Part shown: piece after piece, positions 13,401-26,200 of the stretch
Numbering within the stretch: the first letter of the stretch is position 1
Layout: every line of letters begins with the position of its first letter
From: Amyelois transitella
Lineage: Eukaryota > Arthropoda > Insecta > Lepidoptera > Pyralidae
Length of the DNA: 64,000 bases
Direction of reading: 5' to 3'
NCBI RefSeq assembly: GCF_032362555.1
Contig: NC_083509.1
Location: 8,393,001 to 8,457,000 of the forward strand
The notes under the pieces: generated by a model
The model's input: only the letters and a program-made list of their open reading frames with translations
Databases searched by the model: none
Told to the model about the DNA's origin: nothing
Made by a program: the position numbers and the translations under genes

Positions 13401-16400
13401 ACCGGTAACATGCGAAGATGAGATACTCGTAGAATATAGAAAAATAGATGAATGTCACCCACTCCAATTATGGGGCATAAATGAATAAAACAACATGTTC
13501 GGTAACCGATTATAATTTCAATCATTGTCTTTTTCCTTCTCAATTGTACACATCGCCCTGTAGGCTAATTCTACAGTTTAAAATATACTTGCACCATACA
13601 TTCAAAGTAAAATAAGAAAGCATAATTCGGAATACATTCAATATAACAGTGTCAAAAACAAATTAACAATAATAAACTGATTCAAGATGTAAAAGGGAGC
13701 AACAGACAATTTATAATGAAAACAAAAAATAACATACAATGTTTTTTACCTTTTGTTTTATTAGTATATTGTTAGTATAAAACAATAGTAGACTATCTCC
13801 TTATGATCGTCTGCAAAAATAAAAGAAACTATGAATTGTAGTGTTTCTCCCAAAGCTAAAAAAGATTAAAAATATTTTTATCATTCATTTGCATTTAAAT
13901 TCTAACGTGATAGTTTATTAATCATGTGTTTCGCATCTCTTTTTTTTATAATTTCAAATAAGTATTTAAGCGTTATGCGACGCTTAAAATTATTGTAATG
14001 AATTCACGATCTATGAACATAGCAATAAAAAAAGCCTTGAAAAAGCATTAATGCATCCTTTGTTAATGTGAAAGTACTAAAGCTTAAACAAAATACGAGA
14101 ACACATTATTCACTAGTAAATTTCAATTGACATTTCTGTGCTTATTTAAAAACTGGGATGCCGAGGTTCAAGGTTAAGGCGGCAGTGTCGTTCAGAATAA
14201 AATTTATCGAAACTTGTTTGCATCTTAAAACATAGATAGGCTTACATTTATTCGACTAAAATGTCCCTAGTAAATGTTTGCTTTATATGTGAAATGTTAT
14301 ACACAGACGCATAGCTCTTTATCCCAACATCAAATTACGAACACAGATGAATTGCTCGCCGGCGCCGTAGAAACCCAGTCGCTTCGCCCAGTCGTTTCGC
14401 GCCCAACTACCAGAAAGGTCTACATGTTCTGGTTGAGTATACACAAGTTCACCATGACTGGATTGAATCTAACACTTAAATATTATTGCCTGGATTTATA
14501 TAAATATTGTCCGTACAAAGAAAAGCACTGTATATTTGCTGTATTAAATGCATGTCACTGTTTCCACGGGGATGTTCATTAATATAGTAAAACATATATT
14601 TTTATTTAAAAAAAAAAAGTTAATATGTTATCCCAAACAGTCACTATAAAAGTAATTATAAAGATTTATATTATCTCCATCATAAATCAAAACAAAAGAG
14701 AAAAACGAATACAAATTAAAAATATAATTTTGTGACCTTCATAAAGATCGTATAGAAACCTGTATTATATTTATAGTACATATTGTATTAGTGATCTTTA
14801 TATTTCACTTAAATCTAACTGCGTAAATTGTACATTTTTACAATGTTTCTAACAATTTATGATACCAAATAGAATAAGTAATAAATGTTTCTGATCATAA
14901 AACATCAAGAATGAATGAATGAAAAAACTTAAGACGAAATCAATATTGTAAAAGCCTAAAATAGAAGCTACGAGTCATACGCACTGATATATTGGCGTGA
15001 TACCTATTTTTATTGATATCGTCTTCACAATCGATTGTAACTTAACATAAAAAGGATCAAAAGATTGTAAATCTTACTAGATACTCCACTTTATGTACAT
15101 TGGCACATACATTTCTCAAATTGATAGTACGTTTTCCTCTAATGTTCAGATATTAAATTTTAGCATTACATGATAACATTTTTTTAAAGTTAAATTTAAT
15201 TCTATTGAATGAAACTCAACAAACAGTTATGGTATCTTAATCTAAGGATTCTATTTTCTATTACCGATGGCGTACCTAAAGAATAACGTTTAATTAAAGA
15301 AATATTATCTGAACATTAGAAAAATCAGCATACAAATTTCTAACATCTAATAAAGAGATAAGTACAAAAATACAACAGACTCCATACAACATATTAGGAG
15401 CGAACTGTAGATACAGTAAGTACCCTTATGGGTATAGAATATTTGATATATTTGTCATACAATAACGTACTTACATAGACAATAAAATAAAATTATGTAA
15501 GTACTTATATTTGGTCAAAAATCACACATTCAGAAGCGCACGTTGCTACACCAAAATTATAAGGATAAAATATTTTTTTTGGAAGACTAATTTAATTATG
15601 TACACTTTTGGCAAATTGGAGACACAATTTTACATCATTCATTGTTTTGCATTTCGATTAAAATTTTTGTAGTTCTGCATAAAAATCGCAATTTCCATAC
15701 TACTATATGTGTTGCAATTTTGTTTATTATGTTATCAATAGTTTTAAAAAAATGGCGTAAGTTAAGTACACATTTAAACGGCAATTATATTTAATCTTAC
15801 ACTTTAGAAAAATAATAATTGCAGCGTGTATACATATCTTATTTTAAAATCAGAAATAGTCGTCTAAAATTACTATACCGAACGAATATATTATTCGAAA
15901 AGGTCTTTTTTGTAAAAGTTACATAATATCCGTGTCATAAAATTTCAATTTATGATTATATCTACAAAAGAAGAAACTACATTTAATATAAAATATATCA
16001 TGATCATTTCGTCCATTAAGTAAAGACCATAGAGTTTTGACATAAAAGAGTCAACATTCTATTTTACATCAAAACAAATGTTTTGACTGTTCCGTCATTT
16101 TAACTTCATTCAAAGAGAGCTCTAATTTTGTCATTTTTTATTTCAATCTAAAAAATCGAGAATTGCATCTCTCACAAATGGTTACGCAAAGTAGGCAAAT
16201 TTTACATACATACATAAGACAAGACTGTTACATACATAAAGTGTATATATATATGTGTTTAAACTTGTATATGTATGTGTATAAATAAAGATACTACATA
16301 AGGCAAGACGATATTAAAAATGTACTAGATATGCTGAACGTGGTATCATCAGTTATTAACATGTATTTAATTATCATAATATCGTCGAGTTAGGTTAGAA

Positions 16401-17202
16401 TCCTATAATTCAAAGGACCTTAATTTACCAGCTCAAATTATTTTCTTTTATAATTATACATGGTAGATATAATTATCTTTATCACTGGCTATTTCACTAT
16501 TGGTTTTTAGATTTAATTTCTTTCTTTTTACTGTATAAAGCTGTTTGTCAAACATAGTTAATAATTATTATTATTTTAGGAATGTCACTACCATAGATTT
16601 GCAGATTTTTTTATAATAAATCCATCTGTATGGTTGTAACATTTACATTATTATAAAGAGGACATATCTTTTGCTAATGGATAGATTACTAGTATTTTAC
16701 ACAAAAAGGTTATCTATTGTAGCTAATGCAAATTCACGAAATAAAATAGAAGTACTCTATCTTTTCTGTGGATGTTATAAATAAACGACTGATAGCGCAA
16801 CAAAATTTCCTGACGTGGGTTCAATTTTCATTTTTATTGGAAATAATAGTTACTATTTCTGCGAAAGAATTATCAAAATCAGTTTTACCTACAAATGTAT
16901 TATCTCAGCTTTTCTTGTTCTCAGTTTCATCCTCAGCGTTTACGCTTCAGAACTCGAGTTCAAATGCCTTGAGATTTTCCCATACATAATTGCCTTGGCA
17001 TTTTATAACGACAGGTCGTCCCTACCTTGGAAATGTTGATGCATAATTTATACTTATTTTTCTCTTAAAACAATTTTTTTTCCTCTTTATAATAACTGTA
17101 ACAATGTAAAAAAATAAATGCCAGCCTGTTATCTACGTAAAGATACACAGCTAAATTAAATAGCTACATTTTAACACACCGGCACACCTATTCTGTAACT
17201 CT
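10475..17202. other. Intergenic region between genes A and B
   Basis: There is no gene I can support. It contains a degraded Helitron-like copy (about 11668-11880), a full family B repeat (11908-12165), a tRNA-like SINE scrap near 12600-12650 ('catcgaacccagga') and low-complexity TA/CATA runs near 16200-16290. A GC-rich coding-like patch at 14340-14440 has no identifiable homologue. The part next to 17202 must include the 3' untranslated region of gene B. Confidence 0.6.
11908..12165 (-). repeat. Dispersed repeat family B, near full length
   Basis: On the plus strand it runs from 'gtgtggttcccggcaccaat' through 'ggaccactccatctctt', 'gtcgtaaaaggcgacta' and 'ctgttggctctgtctacccc' to 'gacgtgatta'. 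The copy at 25196-25452 has the same blocks in the opposite orientation. It looks like a SINE of about 250 bp. Confidence 0.7.
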
Positions 17203-20200
17203 TCATATTTGCACCACTTTACGTCGGCGGGTAAAAGCGAGCAGGTATTCTATGCCCCACACGAGCACGCAGGACATAATGAGGGCGTTTTGTACGTGAA
17301 TGCAGATGGCAAAGCTGCCAGTGAAGTCTCGTACGTAACCTGGAATGAAAAGGATGGGTAAGTATATCAGAACACCGATAATAACCTCGTTGACAAAAAC
17401 TCAATGAGAGTTGAGATGTTTAATACCGTTTTTATTTTTCATCTCCCACAACAAATCTCTTAAAAATGTATAATGCTACTAATAAAGTTTTCACTTTAAA
17501 AATAAACGGGTTTTACTTCAATAGTGCATGCAAAGTGAAAAGTTGAATATTAAATTTCTGCAATTTTAACATTTTGATAGGATATAACTTTGCCCGAGTT
17601 GCATTTATGATTTTTTCATTTGTTGTGATGCTCCTGTGTAATTGACTTAATAATAACTGACCTTTATTGCACAATCAGATGTTCTTTGCTGACAAAATAC
17701 AAGCAAAAAACAAAAAAGAATTTCAATTTACAATAACATTAAATATGGTTATATAGTTGACCTTCGTTCTTAGATTATTTATATTTTTTAATGTTATGAA
17801 CTCACCAATAACAGGCCCCAACAATACTACAAGCACTCCTTTGCTGACCATATGCAAGCCGAAAGCGGCGGGCAATTTCTCCAGAGGACAGTATTCAGAG
17901 ATAGTCAGTGTAAAGTTACTCAGGCACATGCCTCGGAAGAAACCACAGATGGACAACCAGATCATCAGGGGCACCCACTCGCTTTGCTCCGCTAGTACTG
18001 GAAAAATTTAAAAAGTCTTTATCTGTATTGGATGTTGAGGTAATAGTTTCTATTTATTCTATTTATTTGATATATCCGGGACAGATTACACAGATTGAGC
18101 TAGCCTCGAAGTAAGTTCGAGACTTGTGTTACGAGATACTAACCCAACGATAAATTGTTTTACAATAAATTATTATTTAAATAAACATCCAAGACCTAGA
18201 TCCAAGTTTCTCATCATGCCCTGGCCGGTATTCGAACCCGGGGCCTCAGACAAGTGCATTACCGCTGCGCCACAGAGGCCGTCAAGTTTGTTTTAATTCC
18301 ATTATGTTATTAAAAGCTTTTGTATCATCGTCGTCTGTATGATAACTTTTTTATCTACATATTTTGAAAGCAAGCCTAAGCCTCTTTAGAATACGACGCA
18401 TAATAGTAATAATATACCAAATTTTCGCGCATTTCCTTCAAAAGTTTTAAAGTCAGTAGCCTTTTTGCGTCCGTTATTTAGTAAGAAGGGTCAATAAATA
18501 TTCTCTAAAAACATAAGCTTACCGTAAAAACATAATGAATTTACAACTAACCTGATCTAGTAGCCGCTAAAAAGAACGCAGACACAAAGAAAATCATTTT
18601 CTTCGATATAGCTGTCCTGTCAAATATTGGCGGTAGTATTAACCGCACTAAAATATCCGTTATCGCCGTCATGGACAGACAGAACGCCGTATCATTAGTA
18701 TTGTAGCCCAAACTTCTTATGAAGAATGGTGTCAACATCCTAAATTGTAATTCCCCGCTCCAAAATAGAGAGAGGCCAAGTAAAAGGTTCAAAAACGACC
18801 AGTCTTTAAGTAGATCTAAATCCATAAGAGCTATGAATTTCTTTATAAAATTTTCTTTCTTTTCTGGCACCGGCTCGGCTTTCTTGATTGCTTTCATTTG
18901 CAATGCGTCGTCTACAGTTGCCTGAAAAAAATATATATGTCACAATACTGATCAAGTATTGTATGAAGCTTCTAATCAGTTCCTATTTATGTATATGACT
19001 GCATCTGTATTTTAAAACAATTCATCGTGTTAACCTGATATTGAAAATACATGACTTTCTCAATAAAACACATTAAGAAGGCTACTTAACCAAAGAAAAA
19101 AAATATAAACCACAAAATCTAAAACAACAAAAAAAAATGCCAATACCTACATCAAGGTACAGCTGCAAATAGCTGCCGGTGAAGTCCATGTTAGAAATAT
19201 TCGATATCACAGACACCTTCCGCCTCCTGGCCGCTTCGCTCATACTACCGCTTGACGTCACCCGAGGCATGGCCGCGACAGACGCCGCAGAGGTCAGAGC
19301 GCCCAACTTATTGCAATTCTTCTCAAACTCCTGCAGAGGTTTATCACAAGTCTTTGCCCGGGGTAACCCGATGGTCCGAACTGAAGGGTGGTTCATGTTC
19401 CCGTGGGAGCGCTGCGTGGTCAACTTCGGCATCGGATGGTTGACCAGGGGCGAGACTACTTCGAATTTGTCTTCGTTCTCCTCGTCGCTCTCGTGTATGC
19501 ACTCCATTTCCTGGAATTAAAATATTCAATTTTAACAAACAATATGTTTTTTTTTTGACACATATTTTCGTCCACATCCTGAGTTCGCAAGATATGGGTG
19601 ATAAATTTTTTTCGAAATATTAGGTACTATATTCATTCTAACAGTCAGTTTCAACAAAAATATTTGTTAGATACAGATACTTTATAAAAAAGAAACTTAT
19701 ATCTTCAATTTATTTCTTTGTAAATAATTCATTCTGTTACATATGCAGACTAAAAGAAAATATAGTATTATTATTAGAATTTCGTTCGAAGTTATGAACT
19801 TGTATTCTAATATATCACTCTGTACATATGTACATATATTACATACATAAAAAAACGCCTTTTTCCAGTATAGAGAGTCAGTTCCAGTAGGCAAAGATCA
19901 CATATTTCCACTTGCCACGATCTCTGTATCTCTGTAGGACTTATTTTATTAACCTGTATTATTCCGTAGGGACCTGTTGTAATATTTTTTTATCTATTGA
20001 TGTTTTCCGCTTACACCGCAACATAAAAATAACGTAAATAATAATTTCAATCATATTACTGAAGATGAGCTACGAGTAACAATATAATTATTCTTAATTG
20101 ATATTTAAAAAACCAAAGTAAGTGTAAAGAACATAGGGTAATTCTAATGGCGAATAATTTATTGATAGCGTGGGATAAATGACTGTACGTGAGCAAAACC

Positions 20201-23200
20201 ACGAATTAAAACTAGTCGTGCTGGCATGTTTTAACACAAGCAGATTCTAAGTAAAACAAAGGGAAATACATATTTGTAAATTTTGCCGGAAAGTTATTGG
20301 AAATCAATCGTTAATTAGTAAATAATTATGCCTTTGTGCGATCCATTGTGCAGTAGCTGTTGATATATTGCCGACACGAACAATATTCAACTTAAACCTG
20401 TCCATGATTTAAAGGACATAGGAGAAGAAAGAAAAAAATTTATACCAATTTTTTTGACATACATAAGTACCCACTTTTTTATATAACTCATTGATTTCAG
20501 AGTGAGTATTCCCCTATTGCATTCATAAATTTTTGATGCGCTCCAAAAACTTCATCCACTTCGTCCAGTCCTATTATTTTTTTTTAATTAAAGGTTTGTT
20601 GTTTACGTGTTTAATACTATTAAACTTTAAAATTAATTAAGAAGAAGAATGTTTTTTTTTTATATTTTATAATAATGGGCCGGTTAAAATAATGCCTAGA
20701 AGATACTCTTTTACAATAAGATATTCATTACAATTAGACGTAGTAACAGGACTAGAAAAGGGTATGTTAAGATGGTTTGGGACGATGAATGAAAGCAGGT
20801 TGACTAAGCAGATATACAAAGAGAGTGTAGAAGCAAACGTCGGAGTGGGAAGGCCTAGACGAACATATCTTGATCTTTGGGACGTCCTGGCAAAGGGTCA
20901 GGTCAAGAGTACCCAAAACCGCCGAGCTTGCATGAAGAGAGTTATGAATGTGAATGAAGCCAAAGAGAAGTATGCAGAGATCGTGGCAAGTAGAAAGATG
21001 TAGTCTCTGCCTACCCCTCCGGAAAAACGGCGTGAGTTTTTTTTATATTTGTCAAAACATCGCAAGGTCGACCTAGACTAGCTAAGCAGACGTGACAATC
21101 TATGTATTACACATACAAAGTAAACAACAAATAACTAATCACATGTTATAATAAACATTCCCACGGACCTACCGAGTATTGAATATGTTCAAACAGACAT
21201 AATAGCGAACAATAACTGTACTAATATTGTCACATTAAACAACCATGTTACTTAGGTCATTGTCATCGAGGCGTGCACGAGTAATTAGTGTATTGTTTAT
21301 TTGGCCGTTTACATTCAAATGACTAATAAAATACTTATACTTAATTTTCTTTTTATTAGTACTATTTTTGGTGAAGTATCTTTTTTTTAACAATGAAAAA
21401 TAGACCGTATACGAAACGTAAAATTGAGAGATGTAACTATTACGCGTAGTCGAAGCCACTGGTTTTTCTGAGTTTTGACTAAGATCAATCTAATGAGGTA
21501 CTTATATGGGCTGTGAAAGAATTGGAATGGCTATGGAAATTCAGAGGACAATCAGACAAGAGATGGTCATCGTTAAATAAAGAAAAGATACACATTATTT
21601 ATTCGCAAATAATACGCGGAACTACCACATCGGATATAAGCAAATTGTCAGTAGTCATCCAGCGGGCGTTTTACTTACGAACAGCAATTGATAATGATCA
21701 AATATTAACTATAGATATTTTTATTCATTTTAGCGTATATGTATTTGTGTTAGACCTAGATTCTTGATTGACAAGTGACCCAAATACGTGAAGACTGAAG
21801 GCACAGATAGATAATGCTACTAAGCAGCATGATAGCTAGATTGTAAGTGGTTAATATTATTGCAATCCATATGTGCAATAATGCATGGTATTATTCCTAA
21901 GATATTATTTATTAGATAGAATGTGTTACTTTTCCTGTTTAAAACATTTTACATAAAGATACTTAACAATGCATTGTAACCTTCTAGTAACCTTTATGAA
22001 TTTTTAGGGTAAAGGTAATAAAAATCCACTAAATTCTATTCTAGTAACCAAATCATGGTTATTGTCTGTTGACTACATTCTTGTTAAAACAAAATTACGA
22101 TAACGTCATTCCAAACAGGGAGTCACATACCTATAATTACCGTCACGCATATTAATATGGCACTTCTACAAAAGTCTGCAATTTTATTTACAAAGATGGA
22201 TAGTAGGTAAGATAAACAATAATAAATAATTACAGAACTAAAAATAACACGTATGTACATAGGTGTTACCTACCTAACTACCGAACCGCTCCAGTTTTGC
22301 AAGCGTACCATTTATAGATATAAACTTTCTTCAGAAAACCTTCTCTTCAACATTTCAAACAGTGAACAAACCGTCCATAACTTTTGGAGATTAGCACATA
22401 CATACAGAGAAAATAGGGTGAGTTTATAATATGTAGTGATTGAGAAGTCTATTTAAGTACATGCCTTCTGTATCCTATCTTTATACGGTATAATCTGTGT
22501 GAGGAGTGACTCAGTTCCGGTCTGTATAAGCAGACCGATATCTTCCGATAACTTGCATAAAAAATTATTTAAACAATGGTGACCCTCAGTAATGACGAAT
22601 ACCTACCATTTTATATGAAAGTCAGGCCTCAGTGAATGGAAATTCTTGCGAGTCAGAATCATTAGACCTCGGTTCTATAAATCTTGTTTTTAATCTTTAT
22701 TTCATTAAGAGACTTTTGTCTTTAGGACATGTCAGTCCCATTGTAACAGCGGTTCGATAAATCATAGCTTATATACATATATGTATTATAAGCATAGACC
22801 TGGTAGAAAAGAAAATTAGTGAACGCGAGCTACTTTTCTTTCTGCGCAGATTGTAAAAGTAAAACAAGGTAAAGGCGTCTTAACTAGAGATTTTTCTTTA
22901 AGGCGTTGGTCTGGAAACCTGACGCTTTCCGAATCTCAGTTTCATCATTAAGCCATTCAGCTGAACATTAACTTCCAATCTTTTCTCTTAGCTCCGTGTA
23001 TCCCCTAACGGAAATAGACGTGATGAAGTGTAAATTAAATTTGTCCAACTGACCTTAATATTTTGCATTTCGCAATCCACTGGAACTTCAATGAGATGCC
23101 TCTTCACGGGTTGAAGTAAACACGACCCCAGTACTGCATGAAACGCCAGTGCTCCCAATATAACCACGGTCCACCTAAACCCGTATTCGCCCAGGAGAAT

Positions 23201-26200
23201 CTTCACCAACTGTGGCATCACCATGAGACCGAACCCAGTGCCGGCCATGGAAAGACCGACAGCTTGGCCCCTCTTCTTTGAGAAGTAGTGGTTTAAAGAT
23301 ACGAAAGACGACGAAGATGCCAATCCTACGCCGAAACCTGGAAAATGAGATATCATAACTTATTCTTCCTGCTATTTTTCAATTTTTTTTTTGGTTTTTA
23401 TTTATTTATATCAGAGTTTTGCAAAATTTTATTAGTAATACAGACAAAACCGTCAGTAAGAACGTTTACAAAATTTTGATTTTGCAAATATTTTTACAAA
23501 ATTAATGAAAATTCTAAATTACATTTAGTAACAAAAATCAATCAATCATCAATATCATCAAAGATGAAACCAGATATTACATTACTACATTTAAAAATAA
23601 GTAGTTTGTTTTTAGTACACGCGTGGTATGACACATCAGCATCTTCCATATAAGCAGCGATTATGTCACGAAGGCCGTATGGACATTTCCAGCTGGCAAT
23701 CTGTGCCTTGGAAATTTGTGCTAAATAAAAATAATGAACCTTACTTAATCATTTAGTGTAACTGTCATGTAGGTGTTAACCGCGTTTACTGAATCTACTT
23801 CCACTAACAACCAGTCAATTTTATTAATGATAAAAATAATACTAATAAAAAAGAATTATCCTACTACTATTATAAAGGCGAAAGTTTGTATGGATGTTTG
23901 TTACTCTTTCACGCAAAAACTACTGAACCGATTACCATGAAATTTGGTATGTAGGTAGCTGAAGACCCAGAATAACACATAGGCTACTTTTTATCCCAGA
24001 GATCCCGCGGGATTGATAGGGTTTCCATGCGGACGAAGTCGCGGGCGGCCTCTATCCTACTACTATTATAAAGGCGAAAGTTTGTATGGATGTTTGTTAC
24101 TCTTTCACGCAAAAACTACTGAACCGATTACCATGAAATTTGGTATGTAGGTAGCTGAAGACCCAGAATAACACATAGGCTACTTTTTATCCCAGAGTTC
24201 CCGCGGGATTGATAGGGTTTCCATGCGGACGAAGTCGCGGGCGGCCTCTAGTACTATTATAAAGGCGAAAGTTTGTATGGATGTTTGTTACTCTTTCACG
24301 CAAGAACTACTGAACCGATTACCATGAAATTTGGTATGTAGGTAGCTGAAGACCCAGAATAACACATAGGCTACTTTTTATCCCAGAGTTCCCGCGGGAT
24401 TGATAGGGTTTCCATGCGGACGAAGTCGCGGGCGGCCTCTAGTATAATAATACAAAAGGAGAACATACAATAGAGCGGATTTTAAACGAATAAGTATAGA
24501 TATCTAATCAAAGCTCAAGCGGGCGAAGCCGTAATGCAACAAGCGACTATGATTCACGACTATGATCATGAAAACGGAGATTTCCCAAAGTAATTTTGAA
24601 CTAATTTAAACCTAGCTCGGGATTGATTGACCATTTACGTAGCTACTTCATATGATTACTAAATTTATTTATTTATGAAAACGACAAAATTGTGAATGTT
24701 ATTGATAAATATTCCGTGTTTTTTTTTTAAATTTCTATCATCATATTAACAACTGAGACATTGCAATAGGTGATAGGTGTAATTATTTTCATTAATAAAA
24801 ACAACAACTCACCTCCTAAAATACTGTACGTGGCTAAAATATGGCCCATGCTATTAGCCGGTGCTGTGAAAAGTAATCCTAGGGCGCATATTGTTGAGCC
24901 CACAAAACAGACCTTTCTATACGAGAAAGTCTTTATCACTGGGCCCACGAAGAAGCCGGAGAAATTGACCACGGAGTCCAGGGTACTGGCAATAACTGAG
25001 GCACCCGTGGTATGGACCCCCAGGTCGTCCAACAGGTCCTTGAATAGCAGACCGAAGGAGGGCTCCAGAGATCGCGTTGAAAACTGAAAGGAGTAGAGAT
25101 GAGTGAAAGATAAACTATATGCAATAATTTTACATTGACAAGGTAAATGTAACATACATATAATATGTACGACTGATCGAATTTTTTTGCTCTTATTTAC
25201 ATACATACATATAATCACGTCCATACCCCTTGCGGGGTAGACAGAGCCAACAGTCTTAAAAGGACTGATAGGCCACGTTTAGCTGTTTGGCTTAATGATA
25301 GAATTGAGATTCAAATAGTGACAGTCTGTCGCCTAAAAGAAGAATCCCAAGTTTATAAGCCTATCCTTTAGTCGCCTTTTACGATCCATCCATGGCAAAG
25401 AGATGGAGTGGTCCTATTCTTTCTTTTCTAATGGTGCCGGAAACCACACGACACTCTAATTTACAATTTACCTTAATTTTGTTTTTCGTTCTTAGGGCCT
25501 TTATTAAACTATCAATATTGGATGAAGTAAGTAAGTGATTACTTAATTAGTAACAGAATGACAAGCATTATAGATTTCGATCAGGTCATGAATCGTGATT
25601 CATTTTAAATGTTTTGTTACGACAAGGACACTTGCGTATTAAATAGGTAGGACATTTTTTTTAAGCTATGAGAATATCACTTAAAATCTCATGACCACGT
25701 TTGTTATTCGTGTAAAGTTAAAAAGTAGGTACTACTAAAAAACCAAGAAGTTTTATCAATGCGCATAACGCTTACTAAATCACGTACATGTAAGTAAAAT
25801 GATGTACGTACGAGTAGCATTTTTATTCCATAAGAAGTACATAAACTAACAAAAAATTAGTAAGTTCAAGAATTCTTACATGAAATCCAAAATTATTTCA
25901 GTAAACTATAGACTTTTGAACATATTAAATAATTAGTCAAAATATTCTTTATCACTTACTGGGCAAAGGTGAAATAGCATTCTACTATCATACTTTTAAG
26001 AAACATACGGAAGTTTACGATGATTATCCCAGTATCGATTTCCGTTGATTTAACCTATAAGTACCGTAAATATATGTGGCAGTCCAAGCATAAAGGTACC
26101 ACTTGGGTGGTATTGAGTTAAGGCCATATTTGGATAGTTAAATAGTTGGTTGATCATATGGAATAAAAAAAAAATTAATCATAATAACATTTATTGGAAT

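Larger units (their letters stand above)
19511..23053 (-). other. Intron 3 of gene B
   Basis: A 3.5-kb intron holding a non-LTR C-terminal fragment (20692-21030), a family B fragment (22864-23030), a short scrap of the non-LTR family near 19855-19935, and a small perfect 7-bp hairpin at about 22518-22537. There is no other coding exon. Confidence 0.65.

Noticed and set aside
14274-14582. 102-codon open frame on the plus strand
   Set aside because: Only a short GC-rich stretch looks coding (DELLAGAVETQSLRP). There is no splice context, family or neighbour support, and the rest is AT-rich filler.
19141-19151. Alternative donor four bases downstream of the chosen end of gene B exon 4
   Set aside because: Using it shifts the frame of exon 5, which otherwise continues the conserved transporter sequence.
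19082-19520. Long plus-strand frames opposite exon 4 of gene B
   Set aside because: They are mirror frames of the GC-rich loop exon, whose minus-strand frame fits the transporter with correct splice sites and phase.
23859-24442. CRISPR-like or satellite repeat array
   Set aside because: The units are about 196 bp with no spacers, and they have Helitron ends and A-T flanks.
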